A DNA stretch of 5,838 nt from Bacteroidota bacterium. GTDB lineage: Bacteria; Bacteroidota; Bacteroidia; Flavobacteriales_D; Crocinitomicaceae. The DNA lies in contig VGMK01000134.1 of NCBI GenBank assembly GCA_016866375.1, positions 1 through 5,838 on the forward strand, in the 5' to 3' direction. The notes under the pieces were generated by a model. The model did no database searches. It was not told the DNA's origin and was given only the letters and a program-made list of their open reading frames with translations. The translations under genes were made by a program, and so were the position numbers. This document shows positions 1-5,176 of the stretch, piece after piece (position 1 is the first letter of the stretch; every line of letters begins with the position of its first letter).

Positions 1-753
1 AATTTACGTGTCAAAATGAAGTTAACACTTGAAGAAATTGCAAACGGTGTAAAAAAGAAAATAAAAGTAAATAAACTCGTGAATGCAGAGGGGGTATCTT
101 ATAAAACCTGCCAAACTTGCAACGGAACAGGAAGAATCACTCGCGTGACTCAAACATTTATTGGAGCAATGCAAACTCAATCGACATGTCATACTTGCCA
201 AGGTTCGGGAAAGGTAATAGATAAAAAACCTTCAGATGCCGATGCCCAAGGCTTAAAGAGACAAGAGGATGTTATTGAGGTTGAAATCCCGGCAGGAGTG
301 GAAGAGGGAATGCAATTAAGTGTTAGAGGAAAAGGAAATGCAGGGCCCTTTAATGGTGTAGCGGGAGATTTAATCGTAGTAATTGAGGAAATTGAGCACG
401 AAGAATTACGTCGTGAGGGAGAGCACCTTCATTTCGATGCCGTAGTAAATTTTGCGGATGTGGTCATGGGAGAATCTATCGAAATTCCTACAGTAAATGG
501 TAAGGCAAAAATAAAAATTGAACCGGGAACACAAAGCGGTAAAGTATTGCGCCTCAGAGGAAAGGGTTTGCCAAGCGTTCAAGGCTATGCTTCAGGAGAT
601 TTATTTGTTCATATTAATGTCTATACACCCAATACGATCACTAAGGAAGAACGCGAGTGGATGGAAAAAATGAAAAACAGTGAAAATTTCACTCCGGGTA
701 CAGAAGCAAAAAGCAAAGGATTTTTTGGAAGAATGCGTGATATGTTCTCATGA
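1..753 (+). CDS. dnaJ: Chaperone protein DnaJ (Hsp40), C-terminal part, 5' end outside window
   Basis: DnaJ delivers unfolded clients to DnaK and stimulates its ATPase in the cytoplasm. The frame is open from base 1 (N-L-R-V-K before the first Met at 16), so this Met is internal; the J domain and Gly/Phe linker lie to the left. Visible parts are the start of substrate-binding domain I (LTLEEIANGV, 22-51), a zinc-binding insert with only two CxxCxGxG motifs (CQTCNGTG at 109-132 and CHTCQGSG at 187-210), then the rest of domains I and II (IPAGVEEGMQL, GDLIVVIEE, RLRGKGLPS, GDLFVHINV) and a basic tail ending DMFS. Classical DnaJ has four motifs forming two zinc sites. Here the positions expected for motifs 1 and 4 have no cysteines, so only the motif 2/3 site remains. 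I recall the same reduced insert in flavobacterial DnaJ, so it is probably clade-typical. The stop overlaps the next gene by ATGA, suggesting translational coupling. Confidence 0.96.
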   Translation, partial: NLRVKMKLTLEEIANGVKKKIKVNKLVNAEGVSYKTCQTCNGTGRITRVTQTFIGAMQTQSTCHTCQGSGKVIDKKPSDADAQGLKRQEDVIEVEIPAGVEEGMQLSVRGKGNAGPFNGVAGDLIVVIEEIEHEELRREGEHLHFDAVVNFADVVMGESIEIPTVNGKAKIKIEPGTQSGKVLRLRGKGLPSVQGYASGDLFVHINVYTPNTITKEEREWMEKMKNSENFTPGTEAKSKGFFGRMRDMFS

Positions 754-1649
754 AAAGGTTCACAGATTTATCCTCCACAGGAAATACATCTGCAGCATCT
801 TTTTTAGCGGCAGTTGGACTGATCATTTTCGGTTATTTCGTAAGTCCATTTATTGAATTTCTAACTTTAGTTCCATTTTTTCCTCAGGAAGAATTATCTG
901 ATCTTACACAAGTTCGAAATCTTCTAGGCATAAAAGGTTTCTTTGTATTTATTCTTTTTCCTTTCGTTGTAGTTTTTTCATTAATTATTTTGGCTGTAAG
1001 GTATATTCACAAGCGCAGTATTCGAAGTATTTTCACAAATAGAGCTGCTTTTGATTGGAGGCGAGTGTTTTTTAGTTTTGGTGTGATGACACTTTTTCTT
1101 CTCGTTTCCCTAATCATCCGATTAGCCTCAAACGATGGGCTGCAACTTATTTTTGATTGGAAGAAATTTGTGCCAATGGCGTTTTTAGTATTGTTATTAA
1201 TTCCAATTCAAATCGCGGCGGAGGAATTATTGTTTCGTAGTTACCTCATGCAAGGATTAAAATTAAGACTGGGTCACAATGGACATGCAGCGTTGATTTC
1301 TGGAATTATGTTCGGTCTTATTCATTTGGGTAATCCGGAAATTGCTGCGATAGGTTTTCATTTGGTCATTTATTATATCATGGCAGGAATATTTCTGAGC
1401 TTGGTTGTGCTTTTTGACGATGGTATTGAGCTAACCTTAGGTTACCACGCCGCAAATAATATTTTTGTAGCATTGGTTATCACAAGTGATTGGCAAGCAT
1501 TTCAGACGGATGCGATCTTTCTGGATACAAGTATTCCCGGAAACGGTTACGATGCCATCTTTTCTTCTTTGGTATTGTATGTGGTTTTATTTTTCATTTT
1601 TGCTAAAAAATTCAACTGGTCACAGTGGAAAGAAATTTGGAGGAGTTGA
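750..1649 (+). CDS. CPBP family intramembrane metalloprotease (CAAX protease/Rce1-like)
   Basis: This 299-residue, multi-spanning inner-membrane protein carries the three signature motifs of the CPBP (Abi, PF02517-type) family. They are EExxxR (E158-E159...R163), FxxxH (F188...H192) and HxxxN (H233...N237). In Rce1-type enzymes the glutamates and histidines form the intramembrane active site. About eight hydrophobic segments are visible, roughly residues 16-41, 61-84, 106-125, 141-157, 178-195, 200-222, 229-245 and 268-285. The start ATG at 750 overlaps the dnaJ stop as ATGA, which supports both this start and coupling to dnaJ. Bacterial CPBP proteins are known in peptide maturation, bacteriocin self-immunity and membrane-protein cleavage, but the substrate cannot be read from sequence. 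The location between a chaperone and an ABC exporter fits a role in envelope proteostasis or processing of an exported peptide (inference). No small peptide gene is visible nearby. Family assignment is firm; the biological role is unknown. Confidence 0.92.
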   Translation: MKRFTDLSSTGNTSAASFLAAVGLIIFGYFVSPFIEFLTLVPFFPQEELSDLTQVRNLLGIKGFFVFILFPFVVVFSLIILAVRYIHKRSIRSIFTNRAAFDWRRVFFSFGVMTLFLLVSLIIRLASNDGLQLIFDWKKFVPMAFLVLLLIPIQIAAEELLFRSYLMQGLKLRLGHNGHAALISGIMFGLIHLGNPEIAAIGFHLVIYYIMAGIFLSLVVLFDDGIELTLGYHAANNIFVALVITSDWQAFQTDAIFLDTSIPGNGYDAIFSSLVLYVVLFFIFAKKFNWSQWKEIWRS

Positions 1650-1655
1650 CAAGTC

Positions 1656-1681
1656 GATAAAACGAAATGATTAGTTTTATC
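1656..1681 (+). repeat. 8-bp inverted repeat in the gap before the ABC ATPase gene
   Basis: GATAAAAC (1656-1663) and GTTTTATC (1674-1681) are perfect inverted copies around a 10-nt spacer. They fill most of the 37-nt gap between the protease stop and the ATPase start at 1687. As RNA this is a mostly A-U hairpin ending 5 nt before the start codon. It lacks a T tract, so it is not a classic terminator. It could modulate ATPase translation, stabilise an mRNA end, or be an operator. No Shine-Dalgarno is visible before this start. Confidence 0.4.
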
Positions 1682-1686
1682 TTCCA

Positions 1687-2607
1687 ATGTTAGAAGTAAA
1701 GGAAATTTCTAAAAGTTTCGGTAAAAAAAATGCACTTCATGCTGTAAGTATTACCGCGCAATCAGGTCAAATATTTGGTCTCCTTGGACCGAACGGTGCC
1801 GGAAAAACTACTTTAATTCGAATCATCAACACCATTATTCGGCAAGACTCAGGAGAAGTACTTTGGAACGGTAAGCCTATTCGGTTAAAGAACTTGAATG
1901 AAATCGGTTACCTACCTGAGGAAAGAGGGTTGTACCGCAGTATGCAGGTAATGGATCATTTGATTTTTCTCGGTAGAATGAGGGGCTTGACCAAATATGA
2001 TGCAGCCCAGCAATCAAAAAAATGGCTAGAAGAATTTGAAATCGCTCATTGGTCAAAAAATAAAATTGAAAATTTATCGAAAGGAATGTCCCAGAAGGTA
2101 CAATTTATTGGAGCAATGCTTCACGATCCTTCTCTTGTTATTCTAGACGAACCGCTTTCGGGTTTTGACCCGCTTAATGTGCAATTAGTTATTGATAAAA
2201 TTGACGCTTTCAAAAAAGAAGGAAAAACCATCCTTTTATCAACACACAACATGAGAAGTGTAGATCAAATTTGTGACCGAATAGCATTGATTTACCAATC
2301 AGAAAAATTAGTAGAGGACGGCGTTTGGAATTTAAGAGATCGCTTTAAGCAAGATGAATTTACTATTCGTTTTAAAGGGAATATGGTGGCCTTGGCGAAT
2401 GGTTTATGGACAGGATTTGAGCTCATTCAAAAGGAAGATTTAGATGAGAATAGATTCTTGGTTCGCGTTCGTAAACGTGGCGAAAACTCTATAAATGAAT
2501 TGATGACTTCGCTGATGAATCACATCCAAATCGAAGCGATTGAAGAGTATTTCCCTGATATGCAAGAAGTTTTTGTTCAACTAATTGAAGAGAAAGATGC
2601 AGTATAG
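1687..2607 (+). CDS. ABC-2 type transporter ATP-binding protein (NatA/YhaQ-like, C-terminal DUF4162-like region)
   Basis: This 306-residue cytoplasmic ATPase powers the permease encoded directly downstream. Visible elements in order: Walker A GPNGAGKT (34-41); a Q-loop region reading IGYLPEERGLY (73-83), where the usual Gln is absent as in many NatA/YhaQ-type proteins; signature LSKGM in place of LSGGQ (130-134); Walker B with catalytic Glu, VILDEP (151-156); D-loop SGFD (158-161); and switch His in STHNM (185-189). Residues from about 220 to 306 form a separate mixed alpha/beta region matching the DUF4162-type extension of NatA/YhaQ homologues. The ATG at 1687 gives the standard N-terminus (LEVKEISKSFG). 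The permease start lies inside its 3' end, an 11-nt overlap typical of coupled ABC pairs. Relatives are annotated as sodium or drug exporters, but the substrate is not predictable here. I recall an ABC ATPase next to dnaJ in other flavobacteria, unverified. Confidence 0.95.
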   Translation: MLEVKEISKSFGKKNALHAVSITAQSGQIFGLLGPNGAGKTTLIRIINTIIRQDSGEVLWNGKPIRLKNLNEIGYLPEERGLYRSMQVMDHLIFLGRMRGLTKYDAAQQSKKWLEEFEIAHWSKNKIENLSKGMSQKVQFIGAMLHDPSLVILDEPLSGFDPLNVQLVIDKIDAFKKEGKTILLSTHNMRSVDQICDRIALIYQSEKLVEDGVWNLRDRFKQDEFTIRFKGNMVALANGLWTGFELIQKEDLDENRFLVRVRKRGENSINELMTSLMNHIQIEAIEEYFPDMQEVFVQLIEEKDAV

Positions 2608-4810
2608 TTGGATAATAGCTATGCGAGAATTCGCCGAGAGACTCCGAAGCACAAGTTTCCTTTGGATGCTTTTCATCGGACCAATGGTTCTTTTAATGCT
2701 CATCTTTTTACTTTTGAGAATAAGCGATGAAGGTAAAAAAAGCGTGAAAGCTATCGTTACAGATCCTGCTTATTTTTTGGTGAATCGCCAAATGATAAAA
2801 GGGGAAAGTAATATTTCTTATGATATAAGAGATGTGAGTTTTGAGCATACAGAATTTCTTGACAACCCTAATCTCGCCTCTTATGACGTTTGGATTGAAA
2901 TTAATCGAAAAGTATTGACCAATAAGGTGGTAAAGGTTTTTTACCGAGAGGAAATTGGGGTAGAGGCGAAAATCGCCATGCAATTGGAGGTAGAAAGGAG
3001 ACTTGAGGAGGCATTTGTAGAAGATAAATACCTAGATGTTACGCTAGAGGAGTTCAGGAATATTAAACAACCTTTAAATTTTGATTACATCGATATTCAG
3101 GATCCAGGAAAGAAAACGTCTAGGATTGAGGGATTTGTTGGACTTGGTTTTGGAGCGGTGATCGTGTTGTTTATTTTATTATTTGGCCTTGCCGTTGTAC
3201 GCAGTACAGCGAAAGATAAAAGCAATAGAATCGTTGAGATAATGTTGGCGTCTACCAGTTCACGCGCTTTGATGTTGGGAAAAATCATAGGGATTGGTTT
3301 TGCCGCACTCGTTCAGTTTTTAACTTGGGTGATCTTGGTTGGTGTAGGTCTTTATATCATGAGGGAGACTCTTTATCCCGACTTATTGGATCCTTCTAAT
3401 TGGGCACAATCGTCAGAGGAAGTTAAAGTTCAACTCGCTCAGCAGTTGTCCAATCAAACACAAAACAAGTTACTAGATGTTCTTTACAATCAAATTGATT
3501 ATACCATAATGCTCAGCAATTTTGTGATTCTTTTTGTTTTAGGGTATTTGTTTTACGGTGCGTTTTTCAGTTTTATTGGAGCAATGAGTAACTCAGAATC
3601 AGATGGTCAACAATTTACCTTACCTTTAATCGGATTGTTATTTTTCTCATTAGGTGTGGGTTATTTAACCGTATTAAAGCCTGAAAACGAATGGGTCGAC
3701 ATTTTTGCATGGGTTCCTTTCACTTCACCTGTGGTGCAATTGGTGAGAATTGGTCAAGGCTATTACGAAGGGCATAGTTCCATATCCTATACGATTTCAT
3801 TGCTGGTATTGTTGGTTTCGACAGGTGTTTTTCTATACTTAGCCAGTAAATTGTACCAAGCTAATATTCTAAATTTTGGCGTGAGAACTAAAAGTTTCTT
3901 CACAAAAAAAGATAAGATGCATAATGCCGTTATCGATTTAGGTACAAATACCTTCAATTTAGCTATTGGCAGGTGGATTGACAATTCATTAAGTATTTCT
4001 TATTCAACAAAAGAAGGGGTGGCACTTGGCATGGATGGAATAAACGATGGAATTATCACCATAGAAGCCATACAACGCGCCATTTCGTGTTTAAAACGAT
4101 TTAAATTGCTATGTGATAAACACAAAGTTTCAAGAATTCACGCCATAGGAACATCCGCCATTCGAGATGCTCGGAACAGCGAAGAGTTTTGTGCTGAAAT
4201 ATTCAATCAAACAGGTATCAAAGTTGAGGTAATTGATGGTATGCGAGAAGCAGAACTAATATTTAAAGGTATTGCCTGTACCTACTCATTTCCGAAATTA
4301 TCGCTCATTATGGATATTGGAGGCGGAAGTACAGAGTTTATTCAAGTTGAGGGTGGTAAATCGACAAAATCTATGTCATTAAACATTGGGGTATCGCGAA
4401 TATTTCAGAAGTTCCAGTTTTCTGATCCACTTAATCAGGAAGATATTCGTAAGATAGAAGATTTCCTTGAGGAAAATTGTACGGATTCTTTTTATAGTTT
4501 AAACGCCGATGTTTTGGTTGGAGCATCGGGAAGCTTTGAAACTTTTTATGAATTGGTCAACCGAAAGAAATTTCCAGATGGACTAAAAACACAAGAAGTG
4601 GGATTGTCTCTTTTTTTAGAAGAATTAGATAACATTATAGCCTCTACTCAAGCTGAGCGCGATGTAAACAGTTTCATTATTCCGATTCGAAAAAAAATGG
4701 CTCCAGTCGCTGCCGTTAAAACACGATGGGTTATTAAAAAATTAGGTATTAAGGAAATCATTATTTCTCCTTGTTCACTTAAAGAAGGTTTATTTAGTGA
4801 GTTAAGGTAA
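2597..4810 (+). CDS. ABC-2 type permease (NatB/YhaP-like) fused in frame to a Ppx/GppA phosphatase domain
   Basis: One uninterrupted frame encodes 737 residues if started at ATG 2597. A TTG at 2585 is in frame, but the ATG after a purine-rich GAAGAGAAAG stretch gives the normal permease N-terminus (MQYSWIIAMREFAERLRS). Residues 1-440 are an ABC-2 permease: a first membrane span (about 23-41), a large extracytoplasmic domain (about 45-178), then spans near 179-202, 232-254, 306-330, 341-359 and 398-417. A cytoplasmic loop after the second span reads KDKSNRIVEIMLAS, the hallmark of the NatB/YhaP group. It should pair with the ATPase upstream to export an unknown substrate. Residues 441-737 are a complete Ppx/GppA domain, described separately. 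Permeases of this group are usually about 400-450 residues, so the membrane part is full length and the phosphatase is an extra unit on its cytoplasmic C-terminus. The join is at an A7 tract where a one-base change separates the genes, so a true fusion, a frameshift-controlled product and a sequence error all remain possible. Confidence 0.85.
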   Translation: MQYSWIIAMREFAERLRSTSFLWMLFIGPMVLLMLIFLLLRISDEGKKSVKAIVTDPAYFLVNRQMIKGESNISYDIRDVSFEHTEFLDNPNLASYDVWIEINRKVLTNKVVKVFYREEIGVEAKIAMQLEVERRLEEAFVEDKYLDVTLEEFRNIKQPLNFDYIDIQDPGKKTSRIEGFVGLGFGAVIVLFILLFGLAVVRSTAKDKSNRIVEIMLASTSSRALMLGKIIGIGFAALVQFLTWVILVGVGLYIMRETLYPDLLDPSNWAQSSEEVKVQLAQQLSNQTQNKLLDVLYNQIDYTIMLSNFVILFVLGYLFYGAFFSFIGAMSNSESDGQQFTLPLIGLLFFSLGVGYLTVLKPENEWVDIFAWVPFTSPVVQLVRIGQGYYEGHSSISYTISLLVLLVSTGVFLYLASKLYQANILNFGVRTKSFFTKKDKMHNAVIDLGTNTFNLAIGRWIDNSLSISYSTKEGVALGMDGINDGIITIEAIQRAISCLKRFKLLCDKHKVSRIHAIGTSAIRDARNSEEFCAEIFNQTGIKVEVIDGMREAELIFKGIACTYSFPKLSLIMDIGGGSTEFIQVEGGKSTKSMSLNIGVSRIFQKFQFSDPLNQEDIRKIEDFLEENCTDSFYSLNADVLVGASGSFETFYELVNRKKFPDGLKTQEVGLSLFLEELDNIIASTQAERDVNSFIIPIRKKMAPVAAVKTRWVIKKLGIKEIIISPCSLKEGLFSELR
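3904..3919 (+). promoter_or_regulatory. Candidate -1 slippery site (A_AAA_AAA) with nearby stop and restart codon
   Basis: In the permease frame the codons read ACA AAA AAA GAT AAG ATG, with seven A residues at 3904-3910. The heptamer A_AAA_AAA is a known type of bacterial -1 slippery sequence. After a -1 slip the next codons are AGA (3910-3912) and TAA (3913-3915), ending the permease at Lys-Lys-Arg. The ATG at 3917-3919 then sits one base after that stop, well placed for reinitiation of the phosphatase. RNA polymerase slippage adding one A would have the same effect. No strong downstream hairpin or upstream Shine-Dalgarno stimulator is evident; only a short GATAA/TTATC pairing (3911-3915 with 3930-3934) is seen. 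The layout is clear; use of the site is inference. Confidence 0.4.
3917..4810 (+). CDS. Ppx/GppA family phosphatase (exopolyphosphatase-like), possible separate gene
   Basis: Read from ATG 3917 this is a complete 297-residue ASKHA-fold protein of the Ppx/GppA family, which hydrolyses polyphosphate ends and/or pppGpp in the cytoplasm. Numbering from this Met: phosphate-1 loop DLGTNTFNLAI (7-17), IGTSAIRDARN (77-87), DGMREAEL with Glu111, phosphate-2 loop DIGGGSTEF (133-141) with Glu140, and GASGS (202-206). Glu111 and Glu140 align by motif with the catalytic Glu121 and Glu150 of E. coli Ppx, so the active site looks intact. E. coli Ppx and GppA are about 500 residues with a C-terminal HD-like half. 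This protein has only the first half, as in many short bacterial Ppx homologues. The Met directly precedes the usual family start (MxxAVIDLGTNT), so independent initiation is plausible. In the present sequence, however, the upstream permease frame reads straight through it. Family certain; substrate and whether it is made as a free protein are not. Confidence 0.82.
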   Translation: MHNAVIDLGTNTFNLAIGRWIDNSLSISYSTKEGVALGMDGINDGIITIEAIQRAISCLKRFKLLCDKHKVSRIHAIGTSAIRDARNSEEFCAEIFNQTGIKVEVIDGMREAELIFKGIACTYSFPKLSLIMDIGGGSTEFIQVEGGKSTKSMSLNIGVSRIFQKFQFSDPLNQEDIRKIEDFLEENCTDSFYSLNADVLVGASGSFETFYELVNRKKFPDGLKTQEVGLSLFLEELDNIIASTQAERDVNSFIIPIRKKMAPVAAVKTRWVIKKLGIKEIIISPCSLKEGLFSELR

Positions 4811-4836
4811 ATGAATTGAAAGCCAACTATTCATTT

Positions 4837-4864
4837 GAACTCACGAATAAATTTTATTCAGTTC
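4837..4864 (+). repeat. Imperfect AT-rich hairpin after the phosphatase stop
   Basis: GAAC (4837-4840) pairs with GTTC (4861-4864), and inside it GAATAA (4845-4850) pairs with TTATTC (4854-4859) around an ATT loop, with a small asymmetric internal bulge. It lies 26 nt after the stop of the left operon and has no T tract behind it. It may be a 3'-end stability structure, or chance in AT-rich DNA. Confidence 0.25.
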
Positions 4865-4896
4865 TGATGAGTTTTCAATATTTCTTAGAGGGCTTT

Positions 4897-4924
4897 AAAT
4901 CTTGCACTAAATAAAGATTTTTTT
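4897..4924 (+). terminator. Weak AT-rich terminator candidate for the left operon
   Basis: AAATCTT (4897-4903) and AAGATTT (4914-4920) form a perfect 7-bp stem around a 10-nt loop. The T run reaches seven residues (4918-4924). The position, 86 nt after the phosphatase stop and before the tRNA promoter, suits the end of the upstream transcript. The stem has only one G-C pair, so it would be weak. Confidence 0.35.
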
Positions 4925-4969
4925 GAAGGTGTGTGACGGAGTTTTTTGTGTGAATAATGTTGAAGTTAA

Positions 4970-5001
4970 TTTGTCTTTTTCAAATTGTCGCGTTAATTTT
5001 G
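4970..5001 (+). promoter_or_regulatory. Bacteroidota-type promoter for tRNA-Arg
   Basis: TTTG at 4970-4973 and TAATTTTG at 4994-5001 match the two Bacteroidota primary sigma elements (TTTG and TAnnTTTG), with a 20-nt spacer in the usual range. Transcription would begin near 5007-5009, leaving a leader of about 57 nt before the mature tRNA for RNase P to remove. The 8-nt palindrome CGCTAGCG (5005-5012) lies at the predicted start point. Only the tRNA is downstream on this strand. Confidence 0.55.
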
Positions 5002-5051
5002 TTCCGCTAGCGATTTCTCATTTTATTCTGTTTTGAAATTCTGTAGATACT

Positions 5052-5063
5052 AAATCGCGATTT
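5052..5063. repeat. 12-nt perfect palindrome at the tRNA 5' boundary
   Basis: AAATCGCGATTT reads the same on both strands and ends one base before the first base of the tRNA. It could be a protein-binding site or a small hairpin (4-bp stem, CGCG loop) at the RNase P cleavage point. No functional evidence beyond position. Confidence 0.4.
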
Positions 5064-5064
5064 C

Positions 5065-5138
5065 GGCTCCGTGGCGCAACTGTATAGCGCATCAGATTTC
5101 GGCTCTGAGGGTTGGGGGTTAGAATCCCTCCGGGGTCA
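5065..5138 (+). tRNA. tRNA-Arg(UCG), with U19-A56 in place of G19-C56
   Basis: A full cloverleaf of 74 nt. Acceptor GGCTCCG (5065-5071) pairs with CGGGGTC (5131-5137) with two G-U pairs. D stem GCGC/GCGC is 5074-5077 with 5087-5090. The anticodon stem TCAGA/TCTGA (5092-5096, 5104-5108) closes loop TTTCGGC with anticodon TCG at 5099-5101. The variable loop is GGGTT, the T stem GGGGG/CCCTC (5114-5118, 5126-5130), and the discriminator A5138. The CCA tail is not encoded. The molecule should read CGA and, by wobble, CGG arginine codons. Most tertiary contacts are standard (T8-A14, A15-T48, G18-T55, T54-A58). Position 19 (5083) is T instead of G and position 56 (5121) is A instead of C, so the elbow pair is exchanged for another Watson-Crick pair. 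The preserved stems argue for a working tRNA rather than a decayed one. Confidence 0.93.
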
Positions 5139-5141
5139 CAA

Positions 5142-5176
5142 GAAAGCCCTAATTTTAATAGTTGGGGCTTTTATTT
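5142..5176 (+). terminator. Terminator hairpin after tRNA-Arg, reaching the convergent gene's stop
   Basis: AAAGCCC (5143-5149) pairs with GGGCTTT (5165-5171), extendable by G-U pairs at both ends, around a loop of about 13 nt. The + strand continues TATTTGTCTTCTTT, a T-rich tail suited to ending the tRNA transcript. The stop codon of the convergent lipoprotein gene (5171-5173) touches the stem, so the structure may also mark the 3' end of that mRNA, although no T run follows on the - strand. Confidence 0.65.

Noticed and set aside
1486..1674. 62-codon + strand ORF across the 3' end of the CPBP protease gene
   Set aside because: Almost entirely inside the protease gene in another frame, with Trp/Phe/Met-rich composition typical of a shadow frame.
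2585..2587. TTG as the permease start
   Set aside because: ATG at 2597 follows a purine-rich stretch and gives the standard N-terminus; the TTG adds only four residues (MKRK) without support.
2708..3984. Three - strand ORFs antisense to the permease
   Set aside because: They mirror a permease gene with clear family motifs on the + strand and have no motifs of their own.
5065..5138. Degenerate tRNA pseudogene
   Set aside because: All stems pair, other tertiary bases are standard, the two unusual bases compensate each other, and a promoter and terminator flank it.
5120..5138. tRNA 3' end as an integration (att) site
   Set aside because: No second copy of the tRNA 3' end is seen in the window and no integrase is present.
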